Assembly (NCBI GenBank): GCA_028281445.1
Contig: JANQJW010000007.1
Span: 28,694-92,693 of the forward strand
Reading direction: 5' to 3'
Source: Planctomycetota bacterium
Lineage (GTDB): Bacteria; Planctomycetota; PLA2; JAEUHO01
DNA length: 64,000 nt
Part shown: piece by piece, positions 1 through 7,016 of the stretch
Numbering within the stretch: position 1 is the stretch's first letter
How the letters are laid out: the number at the start of each line of letters is the position of its first letter
Position numbers and translations under genes: made by a program
Notes under the pieces: model-generated
Database searches by the model: none
What the model was told of the DNA's origin: nothing
The model's input: the letters and a program-made list of their open reading frames with translations, nothing else

Positions 1-55
1 CGCAGTAGGTATCCGTCGGGTTGCCACTGCCCGGGGGGCCTGCCACACTGAGTCG

Positions 56-391
56 ATGAGTCAGAGCGTTCCTGTCCTCGTCCCGCCGCACGAGCTCACC
101 GATGCCTCCATCCCGGGCTTCGAGGAGATGCTCGAGCCCCATGTCGCTTCGGGCTGCCGCGGCATCGTGCTCGACCTGGGACAGGTCACGTTCATCAACA
201 GCACGGGACTCGGTTCGCTTGTGAAGGTCGGCATGAAGCTGGATCGCGACGGCCGCCGGCTTGCGCTGGCGCGGCCGGAGAAGCAGGTCGAGCGCATGCT
301 GCGCCTTGTGGGGCTGGACTCCAAGCTGCCGGTGTTCAAGACGCTGGCGGAGGCGTCGGGCCACGTCGGCACGCGCGCTGGACAGGCCTGA
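56..391 (+). CDS. STAS-domain anti-sigma factor antagonist (SpoIIAA/RsbV-like)
   Basis: The 111-residue chain is a single STAS domain, the fold of anti-anti-sigma factors that bind a partner-switching kinase and are controlled by phosphorylation. The usual phospho-site D-S-[ST]-G-L-G reads N48-S-T50-G-L-G, so Thr50 is the likely acceptor and the preceding Asp has become Asn. The protein has no signal peptide or membrane segment and should be cytosolic. No RsbW-type kinase, phosphatase or sigma factor lies next to it. The folate gene folB begins 10 nt downstream, so co-transcription is likely but a functional link is not implied. A second, more divergent STAS gene lies at 3210-3545. The family call is firm; the partner is unknown. 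Confidence 0.88.
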   Translation: MSQSVPVLVPPHELTDASIPGFEEMLEPHVASGCRGIVLDLGQVTFINSTGLGSLVKVGMKLDRDGRRLALARPEKQVERMLRLVGLDSKLPVFKTLAEASGHVGTRAGQA

Positions 392-401
392 ACCCGCCGG
401 C

Positions 402-773
402 ATGAAGGACGTCGTCTTCGTTCGCGACCTCGAGGTCGAGGCCATCATCGGGATCAACGACTGGGAGCGCGAGCAGCGCCAGAAGATCCTCGTCGATCTC
501 GACATGTCGTGTGACGCGGCCGCGGCCGCCGAGAACGACGACATCGAGAAGGCGGTCAACTACCGCTCGGTTACCAAGGCGTGCATCAAGCACATCGAGG
601 AGAGCGAGTACTTCCTCGTCGAGACGTTGGCCGAGCGCTTGGCTGCACTGATTCGCGCGGACTTCGGCGTGGCCTGGGTGCGCGTGCGCGTGCGCAAGCC
701 CGGTGCGGTGCGGCATAGCCGTGAGGTCGGGATCGAGATCGAGCGCGGCTCGCGGGCGGGAGCGACGGGTTGA
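402..773 (+). CDS. folB: Dihydroneopterin aldolase
   Basis: FolB converts 7,8-dihydroneopterin to 6-hydroxymethyl-7,8-dihydropterin and glycolaldehyde in folate synthesis. The 123 residues match the usual family length. Key residues sit where the family has them: Glu22 in the GINDWE segment, Tyr54 in VNYRSV, Glu74 in LVETLAE and Lys99 in RKPGA, which are the catalytic and pterin-contact positions. I chose the ATG at 402 because MKDVVFVRDLEVEAIIGI is the normal N terminus; the frame is open further upstream but only over the STAS gene. Its TGA overlaps the TTG start of folK, so the two consecutive folate enzymes are translationally coupled. Confidence 0.93.
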   Translation: MKDVVFVRDLEVEAIIGINDWEREQRQKILVDLDMSCDAAAAAENDDIEKAVNYRSVTKACIKHIEESEYFLVETLAERLAALIRADFGVAWVRVRVRKPGAVRHSREVGIEIERGSRAGATG

Positions 774-1258
774 CGTCGCGCTCGTGGGAGCACCTGCTCT
801 CGCTCGGGTCCAACGTGGAGCCGGACCACTGGATCCCCCGCGCGCTGGCGCTGTTCGATACGCGCTTCGGAGACATCACGACGTCGCCGCGGTACGCGGT
901 GCCCGCGGTCGGGGGCGCGGCGGGCACGCCGGACTTCGTGAATCTCGCCGTTCGGGTCCGGACGGACCTACCGCCCCAGGCGCTGCGTGTCGTCTGCCGC
1001 CATGTCGAGGAGCTGTGCGCGCGCGTGCGCAGCGCCGATCGCAACGCGCCGCGGACACTGGACGTGGACGTCGTCTACTCGCTCGGGCCCGGCCGTGACC
1101 CGGTCGCCGCCGACGATCTCGCCACGGAGCCGTACGTGCTGGTGCCGTGCGCCGATATCTGGCCGGATGCGGGCCTGCCGGAGACGTCCGTGACACTCGC
1201 GGAACGCGTAGACGAGATGGTCTCTGACTGGCGGGCGGCGCACGTCCGCGAGGGGTAG
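770..1258 (+). CDS. folK: 2-amino-4-hydroxy-6-hydroxymethyldihydropteridine pyrophosphokinase
   Basis: FolK (HPPK) transfers pyrophosphate from ATP to 6-hydroxymethyl-7,8-dihydropterin, the step after FolB. The N-terminal LSLGSN motif (residues 10-15), the F-x-N-L-A strand and the P-R-T-L-D-V-D motif, which in the family is PRTLDLD and binds Mg-ATP, are all present in 162 residues. The reading begins at TTG 770, overlapping the folB stop by four bases (TTGA); no ATG gives a complete N terminus. The C terminus (LVPCADIWPDAG) matches the family's closing segment. Confidence 0.92.
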   Translation: MTSRSWEHLLSLGSNVEPDHWIPRALALFDTRFGDITTSPRYAVPAVGGAAGTPDFVNLAVRVRTDLPPQALRVVCRHVEELCARVRSADRNAPRTLDVDVVYSLGPGRDPVAADDLATEPYVLVPCADIWPDAGLPETSVTLAERVDEMVSDWRAAHVREG

Positions 1259-1261
1259 TCC

Positions 1262-2224
1262 ATGCGCGTGCCCGTTCTTCTCGTCGTGCTGCTGGCGCTT
1301 GCGGGCTGCGGAGACGACGCCCCGCAGCCCGAGCCCGGTGTCACGAAGCCCGCGCCTCCTGCTCCGACCCCGGCGCCGTGGCGGCGGTGCCGGCTCGCCG
1401 GTGTGAAGCAGGCCGGCGGGTTGACGCTCTACAAGGGAGATCTCCTCGTGGTCTGCGGCAAGAACGACCGGGCGGTGCGTGCGTTCGGTGTTCGGGATCT
1501 GCAGCCGGGCACAGAGCTGGAGGGCCGTTCCCTCGCGCAGCAAGTCACGAAGGACGCGATGCTCATGGGCGGCGAGCCCTTCGCGCTGCAGGGATACAAG
1601 CTCGAGCATCTCTGGGCGCAGAAGCTCGACTTCCAGGCCCTTGCCGTCCAATCGCCGAACTTCGTCTACCTGGGTGACCGCGTACGACGCGTGTGCTACT
1701 GGGGGGCGCTGCTCGGCGACCAGACCGGGCGCACGGATCGCGTGCTCATCAAGGGGGTGTTCATCGTGCCCGGTGCCAAGCGCACCGACACGGAGGCAGG
1801 AGACTGGCGGGACAAGGGGCCGGGGCTTGCCGGGTTCGCCTCTATAGGAAAGGGCCGGGCCTCGGGTGACTTCTACGCCGTAGATCGCGGTGCGTCGGGA
1901 GGCCGTCTGCGCATTCACCGTGTCAACCGTTTCGCGACGCGGCTCGGGCCGGTGCGCGTCCGCCATGGCTACAAGGGGCCGCTCGCCGCAGACGCGCTCT
2001 CGCTGCACGGTCGCAGCTTCCTGCTCTTGCACGGAGCGGCGCCGGGCACGCTCTCCGAGGCTTCTGACCCGCTGGCCGGCGAGACCGTCGGCCTCAAGAG
2101 ACTCGAAGCCGCGCCCGCGCCGCCCGCGGGCGAGACCTGGACGGGCATGTGCCACGGTCCCGACGGCACGCTCTACCTGATCTCGAACGGCGCGCCGGCG
2201 CAGCTGGCCTGGCGCGCGCGCTAG
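1262..2224 (+). CDS. Predicted lipoprotein of unknown function
   Basis: A 320-residue secreted protein starts with a short hydrophobic signal and the lipobox LALAGC (Cys at about 18), so it should be lipid-anchored. After a Pro/Ala-rich linker (PKPAPPAPTPAP type) the mature part is rich in beta-strand-like stretches such as GGLTLYKGDLLVVCG and FYAVDRGASGGRLRIHRVNRF. This resembles a beta-propeller in general character, but I see no clear blade repeat and recognise no family. It starts 3 nt after folK, in the same direction, so it may be transcribed with it. Its stop overlaps the 3' end of the convergent ATP-grasp gene by four bases. Confidence 0.7.
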   Translation: MRVPVLLVVLLALAGCGDDAPQPEPGVTKPAPPAPTPAPWRRCRLAGVKQAGGLTLYKGDLLVVCGKNDRAVRAFGVRDLQPGTELEGRSLAQQVTKDAMLMGGEPFALQGYKLEHLWAQKLDFQALAVQSPNFVYLGDRVRRVCYWGALLGDQTGRTDRVLIKGVFIVPGAKRTDTEAGDWRDKGPGLAGFASIGKGRASGDFYAVDRGASGGRLRIHRVNRFATRLGPVRVRHGYKGPLAADALSLHGRSFLLLHGAAPGTLSEASDPLAGETVGLKRLEAAPAPPAGETWTGMCHGPDGTLYLISNGAPAQLAWRAR

Positions 2225-3189
2225 GCGCGCGCCAGCGCAGCACGGACGACCTGACGCGTGAAGCCTTCGTGCCCGGCGGGGTCGTTCAGCAGGCACAGGT
2301 CGGCGCTGCCGGGATCAGTCGGCGGGTAGTACACGCCGCAGTTGGGGTTGATCTCGAGCATGAAGATGCGGCCGTCGGCATCCGCGCGTACGTCGCAGCG
2401 TCCGTAGCTCGATCCGATCACCGAGAAGAAGCGCGCGCACGCGTCGCGTAGCCGCCTCTCGAGCACGGGATCCCCGACGGGTGTGCACGCCATGGCGCTG
2501 TAGTCGACCCACTTGAGACCTGCGTGCTTGAAATGCTCGCCGTCGGGAAACCGGTACTGCATCGGCGTGTAGGTCGTCGGGTGCGCAGGGTCGTCCGGGT
2601 TGTCGGACACGAGCACGGTGCACTCGATGCCGTCGATGTACTCCTCGATGAGGGCAGCTCCGAAGCGCGACATTATCTTCTTTGCCTGGCGCCGCAGACC
2701 GGCGGGCGTGACGACGCGCGACGCGCGGCTCAGTGCCACGCTCGCGTAGCTGCTGGGGTGCTTCACGAAGAGGGGGAAGTGCAGGGCGGTCGCGGCGCGT
2801 TCGACGTCACGTGTCGTGCGCGCGATGACGTGGTCCGGCGTGTCGATCCCCAGGTCGCGACACGCTCGCTTCATGGCTTCGCGCGAAGGCTCGTAGAAGG
2901 CGGACGCAGCGCCCGTGAAGGGCACGCCGTGCCGCTCGAGCGTCTCCACGACTTCGATGCCGGGATTATCCTCCTCGTCGGCCGCGCCGTCGCACAGGTT
3001 GAAGAAGAGGTCGAACCCCTCTGCGATCAACGCCTCGACCCGGTCGACGCAGGTCTCCTTCTCCAACACGGCGACGGTCCACTGTGCCTCAGGCAGGAAC
3101 GGCCGCGGATCGCACGGCCAGTCGCCGTCGGGCAACGGCAGGTTGTCGATGTCCTGGGTCGTGAGCAGGCAGACGCGCACGCAAGCCAC
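2221..3189 (-). CDS. D-alanine-D-alanine ligase-like ATP-grasp protein
   Basis: This 322-residue cytosolic protein has the layout of D-Ala-D-Ala-ligase-type ATP-grasp enzymes: an N-terminal domain with DLFFNLCDG and GVPFTGAASAF (as in the family's E/N-x-x-x-G and G-V-P-x-x-G motifs), a central lid with FPLFVKHP and ALIEEYIDGIECTVLV, and the metal-binding end RIFMLEINPNCG with the E-I-N-P-N carboxylate/Asn pair. Such enzymes ligate amino acids through acyl phosphates. The substrate is not evident, and close homologues are often annotated only as 'D-Ala-D-Ala ligase-like'. No mur or ddl genes surround it. The start is GTG at 3189; an in-frame GTG at 3180 is an alternative. Confidence 0.8.
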   Translation of the reverse strand: MACVRVCLLTTQDIDNLPLPDGDWPCDPRPFLPEAQWTVAVLEKETCVDRVEALIAEGFDLFFNLCDGAADEEDNPGIEVVETLERHGVPFTGAASAFYEPSREAMKRACRDLGIDTPDHVIARTTRDVERAATALHFPLFVKHPSSYASVALSRASRVVTPAGLRRQAKKIMSRFGAALIEEYIDGIECTVLVSDNPDDPAHPTTYTPMQYRFPDGEHFKHAGLKWVDYSAMACTPVGDPVLERRLRDACARFFSVIGSSYGRCDVRADADGRIFMLEINPNCGVYYPPTDPGSADLCLLNDPAGHEGFTRQVVRAALARA

Positions 3190-3209
3190 CGTACCCGTAG
3201 ACTTCGTGG

Positions 3210-3545
3210 ATGCGCATGCGCGAGGAACAGGTCGGCGATGTGACCGTCTTGACGCCGGCAGGCACGATGGACATGACCTCCTTGCCTGCGTTCGACCGTC
3301 GCGTGACCAAGCTCGTCGAGAGCGGAACGCGAGCGCTGGTGTGGGATCTCAGCGAGGTCGGGATGATCCCGTCCACCGCCGCGGGGTTCCTCATCGCCGC
3401 GGGCAAGCGCCTGCGCGATGCGGGCGGGCGCATGGTTCTCGCCGGTCTGCAGCAGCGCGTGCTTGGCGTGCTCAAGACGATGGGTGTCGCCGACGTCTTC
3501 CGGATCTTCCAGGACCGCGACGCGGCGTTGGCGGCGTTGGGGTGA
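3210..3545 (+). CDS. STAS-domain protein, divergent phospho-site
   Basis: A second 111-residue STAS-domain protein. It keeps the fold pattern (GDVTVLTPAGTMD strand, ALVWDLSEVGMIPST strand-loop, GRMVLAGL, VFRIFQDRDAALAAL). At the helix-1 N terminus the canonical D-S-S-G-L-G is changed to P54-S-T56-A-A-G, so the usual acidic residue and the GLG turn are lost while a Thr remains at the acceptor position. It could be a constitutive partner-switch component or an antagonist with altered kinase recognition. It is divergent from the ATP-grasp gene with only 20 nt between the starts, and its 3' end is followed by a paired REP-like element. Confidence 0.8.
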   Translation: MRMREEQVGDVTVLTPAGTMDMTSLPAFDRRVTKLVESGTRALVWDLSEVGMIPSTAAGFLIAAGKRLRDAGGRMVLAGLQQRVLGVLKTMGVADVFRIFQDRDAALAALG

Positions 3546-3561
3546 CGTCGCGCAGGTTGCT

Positions 3562-3629
3562 GTAGGGGGGGCACCTTGTGTGCCCCCGCGAGCTTCGTGG
3601 GCGCGGAGGGGCACAAGGCCCCTCCCTAC
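3562..3629. repeat. REP-like palindrome pair (BIME type), copy 1
   Basis: Two GTAG-footed palindromes face each other with the GTAG feet outside. The left unit reads GTAG on the plus strand at 3562-3565 followed by a G-rich stem, loop CTTGT and the complementary C-rich stem. The right unit is on the minus strand, with its foot CTAC at 3626-3629 and the same loop as ACAAG. Stem sequences differ between the units but remain self-complementary. The pair fills the gap between two convergent genes. Similar pairs occur at about 14.4, 40.2 and 58.2 kb. Confidence 0.8.
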
Positions 3630-3649
3630 AGCCCAAGGGCATGCGCCGG

Positions 3650-4312
3650 CTAATACACGTACGGCACGAGGTGCAGGTCGCCGTAGCGGCCGTCATCCGC
3701 GGCCAGCTCGTCTTCTTCGTCGAGGCCCGCCGCCGGTTCGAAGAGGCCCGCGCCCTCGAGCGTCAGCGCCTCGTCCGCGCTCGCGTCCTCAGGCAGCTCG
3801 AGCTCGAGCTCGTCCTCGAACATGCGGAGCACGATGCGCGTGCCGCGCAGCGCCTCCCACGTCTCCCGCGGCACGACGAGATCCACGAACAGGTCGAGGT
3901 CCACCACCCACACGTCTTCGCCCATACGTTCGCCGCGGCGGTACCAGGCGGCCGGCGTCTCCATGCCGCGCACGTACGAGGCGTGAGCCTGAAAGAGGTC
4001 CTCGTCGGTCCGCACCGCTTCGTCGGCTGCGGCGCGTTCCGCCACCCGCTCGAGACCGAAGAGCAGCGCCCGCTCCAGGCGGTCCTCGCCGCCATCGAAC
4101 GAGCCGTGGTTCAGGACCACCTCGTAGCGAGGCGCGCCGCTCGCAGGATCCGGTGTCGCGTCGCGGACCCGGACGAGCGTCCCGTGATCCCGCAGCAGGG
4201 GATGGGTGCGTGCCTCGGGCTCGACGTGCAGGGCCGCGAAGCCGGGCACCTGCGAGACCTCTTCCGCCAGGGCCAGGGCGCGCGCGCGGCGTTCGAAGTC
4301 CTCGAGATCCAT
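3650..4312 (-). CDS. Acidic protein of unknown function
   Basis: A 220-residue soluble protein with no signal peptide. It contains HPLLRDHGTLVRVRDATPD, YEVVLNHGSFDGGEDRLERALLFGLERVAERA and a strongly acidic C terminus (ELELELPEDASADEAL and onward). I do not recognise a family. The ATG at 4312 (MDLEDFERR) is chosen because the open frame upstream of it runs antisense over the start of the divergent propeller gene. The C terminus ends in VPYVY. It converges on the STAS gene across the REP-like pair at 3562-3629. Confidence 0.6.
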   Translation of the reverse strand: MDLEDFERRARALALAEEVSQVPGFAALHVEPEARTHPLLRDHGTLVRVRDATPDPASGAPRYEVVLNHGSFDGGEDRLERALLFGLERVAERAAADEAVRTDEDLFQAHASYVRGMETPAAWYRRGERMGEDVWVVDLDLFVDLVVPRETWEALRGTRIVLRMFEDELELELPEDASADEALTLEGAGLFEPAAGLDEEDELAADDGRYGDLHLVPYVY

Positions 4313-4385
4313 GGGCGCGGAGAATACCGCCGAAGCCCCCGGCAGGGGTTGGACGGCCCAGCCGCCGCGGGGATCCTCTGCCCCC

Positions 4386-5522
4386 ATGAGCAAGCCTGCC
4401 CCCAGGCCGACCGTCGTGGACATGGCCCTGATCGTCGCCGTCGTCATCGGCACGATCGTGTTGTTGAAGAGCACGCTGGGATCGTCGGTCGAGCCCGCAC
4501 CGGCCCCGGCGGTCGCGCACAAGCCCTTCCCCGGTGAGAAGCACCTGCGCAACCTCAGGCAGCTGACCTTCGCCGGAGAGAACGCCGAGGCCTACTGGTC
4601 GTTCAACGAACGCCACCTGATCTTCCAGTCGACGCGCGACGCCTTCACCGCCGACCAGATCTACATCATGGACGCGCACGGTCGGAACCCGCGCCTCGTG
4701 AGCACGGGCAAGGGGCGCACGACGTGCTCCTACTTCATGCCCGGCGACACACGCATCGTGTACGCCTCGACGCACGGCGCCGGGGACGCGCCGCCGAAGA
4801 AGCCGCCGTACGACCGGAAGCTCGGCTACGTCTGGCCCATCTTCAACAGCTACGCGATCTACACCGCGGACCCTGACGGTTCGAACATCAAGGTGCTCGC
4901 CGATTCGCCCGGCTATGACGCCGAGGCCACGGTTTCTCCGACGGGGGACCGCATTGTCTTCACGTCGACGCGCGACGGCGATCTCGAGCTCTACTCCATG
5001 GCGATCGACGGCAGCGATGTGAAGCGCCTGACGGACGCGCCCGGTTACGACGGCGGTGCGTTCTTCTCGTGGGACGGCAAGAAGATCGTCTGGCGCGCGC
5101 CCAGCCGCGAGGGCCTCGACATCGAGGAGACCAAGCGCCTGCTCGCACGACAGCTCGTGCGACCCTCGAAGCTCGAGATCTGGATCATGGACGCCGACGG
5201 CAGCAACAAACGCATGATCACGAACAACGGCGCCGCGAACTTCGGCCCGTTCTGGCACCCCGACGGCAAGCGCATCATCTTCTCGTCGAACATGCACGAC
5301 CCGCGCGGCGGCAACTTCGAACTCTACATCATCGATATCGACACCCTGAAGGTCGAGCAAGTCACGCACTTCGAGCGCAAGCGCCCGGGTGCGCGGCGTT
5401 CGGACGATTTCGACGGCTTCCCGATGTTCACGCGCAACGGCAAGCGGCTGGTGTTCTGCAGCAACCGCTTCAACGCCGAGGCCAACGACACGAACGTCTT
5501 CGTCGCGGATTGGATCGACTAG
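4386..5522 (+). CDS. TolB-like beta-propeller protein, membrane-anchored
   Basis: A 378-residue protein with an N-terminal membrane anchor (VVDMALIVAVVIGTIVLL, about 10-27) followed by a PD40/TolB-type propeller. At least five blades can be seen from the recurring D-P-D-G-S-N-I / S-P-T-G-D-R-I-V-F-T-S motifs, for example IYTADPDGSNIKVLADSPG, SPTGDRIVFTSTRDGD, WIMDADGSNKRMITNNG, HPDGKRIIFSSN and TRNGKRLVFCSNR. TolB propellers bind protein partners in the periplasm, but this one lacks the TolB N-terminal domain and no tol-pal genes are nearby. It starts 73 nt from the divergent acidic-protein gene. The partner cannot be deduced. Confidence 0.82.
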   Translation: MSKPAPRPTVVDMALIVAVVIGTIVLLKSTLGSSVEPAPAPAVAHKPFPGEKHLRNLRQLTFAGENAEAYWSFNERHLIFQSTRDAFTADQIYIMDAHGRNPRLVSTGKGRTTCSYFMPGDTRIVYASTHGAGDAPPKKPPYDRKLGYVWPIFNSYAIYTADPDGSNIKVLADSPGYDAEATVSPTGDRIVFTSTRDGDLELYSMAIDGSDVKRLTDAPGYDGGAFFSWDGKKIVWRAPSREGLDIEETKRLLARQLVRPSKLEIWIMDADGSNKRMITNNGAANFGPFWHPDGKRIIFSSNMHDPRGGNFELYIIDIDTLKVEQVTHFERKRPGARRSDDFDGFPMFTRNGKRLVFCSNRFNAEANDTNVFVADWID

Positions 5523-5825
5523 GGGCGGCTCCCTGGATGCTCGGCAGCGCTGTGCGGGACTCCTCCTCGCGTAGCTCGGCTACGCCCCGCTCTCGGACCT
5601 CGCCGGCTCGGTCCTCGGATCGCGCAAGCGCAATCAACGCGGCGAAGGTCGTCGCCCGCTTTGCGGTGCCTTCGCCCCAGTGACCCGCCCTGGGTAGTAC
5701 GCACTCAGACTTGCTGACGCCTTGGCCCCACAGACAGGTCTCTCTCACTCCTGTACGCACGCCCACCATGACCTGAGAGAATGCCCCTCCGCGCCGCGGT
5801 TCTCGCGGCGCGCCCGGAGGGTCCC
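5523..5825. other. Intergenic stretch with hairpins, no gene seen
   Basis: I see no convincing coding frame in these 303 nt. The stretch contains the inverted repeat GCGTAGC-tcg-GCTACGC near 5570-5586 and, just before the next ribosome-binding site, GCGCCGCG-gttct-CGCGGCGC at 5791-5811, which could form a leader hairpin in the mRNA of the DUF697 gene. There is no T-run after either, so neither is a typical rho-independent terminator. Confidence 0.5.
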
Positions 5826-6914
5826 ATGGCCGCACCGATCCAGGACTTCGGACGCGTTCTGAAGGCGCTGTTCCGCTTTGCTCGCTACGTGTCCTTTGGC
5901 GTCATCGGGTTGATGGTCGTCTTCCTCGCGTTCCGCGTGGCAGAGGTCTATCGCTTCTTCGCCGACATCCACATCGCGCTCGGCATCGCGTTCCTGGTGG
6001 TGTTCACCGTGCTTGTCGTGTGGCTCATCGGACGGCCGCTCTACCGCTTCTGGAAGGTCCCGGCGGCCTTGAAGCCGCCCGTGCTCCCGCCGATTGCAGA
6101 GCGCACGAGCAAGCACCTCTCGCAGCATCTCGTCTTCGTCGAGCGCTACCTCAAGAGCCTGCTGACCAACCCCGAGTGGGAAGGCTCGCCCGAGGAGGTC
6201 ACGGCGGCGATCGCACGTTGCGAGGCGCTGCGCAAGGAGACGGTCGAGGCGACGAAAGACGAGATCGCAGAGATGAGTGCGCGCATCAAGGCATTGGAGG
6301 ACGAGACCGTCAGCCGTCTGCTCGAGCCGCTCGATCGCAAGGCCCGTGACGTCATCCGACAGGAGTCCCTCGCCGTTGGCATCGCAACCGCCGTCTCGTG
6401 GAACGGCACGATGGATGCCTTCCTCGTGCTCTGGCGGAACTGCAACCTCGTCTCGCGCATTGCGCGGATCTACTACGGCCGGCCCGGCCCCCGCGGGACG
6501 CTGTCGATCTTGCGCGACGTCTCGGGTGCCGCGATCGCAAGCGCCTACCTGCAAGACCTGAGCGAGGCCGCGGGCACGGCGATGGGAAGTGTCTTCGGGA
6601 AGACGGTGGGCATGCTCGGCGGCCCGCTGCTCGACGGCGGGATGAATGCCCTGGCTACGCTTCGCATCGGCTACGTCGCAAAGGCGCGTTGCCGCGCCTT
6701 CTCGGGCTGGAACGAGACGACGCGTACGGAAGCCGTGATCGGCGCCGTGAAGGAAGCGGGTCAGCTCTCCAAGGACGTCATGACCGAGATCGTCAAGGCG
6801 GTCGGCGGCGGCCTCTTGAAGATCCCGGGCAAGGCGATCGGCAAGATCGGCGACGCAATCAGCGGCATCTGGAAGAAGGGCGCCGGCGAAGAGCCCGAAC
6901 CTGCGGGCGCGTAG
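5826..6914 (+). CDS. DUF697-family membrane protein (YcjF-like)
   Basis: A 362-residue inner-membrane protein. Two hydrophobic segments lie at about 17-35 and 50-70. A charged, probably helical middle follows (ATKDEIAEMSARIKALEDE). The C-terminal half is the DUF697 domain, marked by AVSWNGTMDAFLVLWRNCNL and IYYGRPGPRGTLSILRDV, then alternating small-residue helices. Homologues such as E. coli YcjF are membrane partners of GTPase-like proteins; no GTPase gene is adjacent. The ATG at 5826 has a good ribosome-binding site (GGAGGG) five bases upstream. An in-frame ATG at 5781 would add 15 residues encoded across the leader hairpin and is less likely. Confidence 0.82.
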   Translation: MAAPIQDFGRVLKALFRFARYVSFGVIGLMVVFLAFRVAEVYRFFADIHIALGIAFLVVFTVLVVWLIGRPLYRFWKVPAALKPPVLPPIAERTSKHLSQHLVFVERYLKSLLTNPEWEGSPEEVTAAIARCEALRKETVEATKDEIAEMSARIKALEDETVSRLLEPLDRKARDVIRQESLAVGIATAVSWNGTMDAFLVLWRNCNLVSRIARIYYGRPGPRGTLSILRDVSGAAIASAYLQDLSEAAGTAMGSVFGKTVGMLGGPLLDGGMNALATLRIGYVAKARCRAFSGWNETTRTEAVIGAVKEAGQLSKDVMTEIVKAVGGGLLKIPGKAIGKIGDAISGIWKKGAGEEPEPAGA

Positions 6915-6987
6915 CCCGCGACCCTCGCGCCCTGATACGTTCGCCCTCGGATTCCAAGCCGGATGGCAGGGCCGGCTCGCTTCAAAT

Positions 6988-7003
6988 GAGGGATGGATCC
7001 CTC
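6988..7003. promoter_or_regulatory. Palindrome GAGGGAT-gg-ATCCCTC before the giant gene
   Basis: A perfect 7-bp inverted repeat with a two-base centre lies immediately upstream of the ribosome-binding site (GGGGAGAAG, about 7004-7012) of the 1276-residue protein gene. It could be an operator or a small mRNA hairpin that limits ribosome access. Only its position and symmetry support this; no matching copy was noticed elsewhere in the window. Confidence 0.4.
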
Positions 7004-7016
7004 GGGGAGAAGAGCC

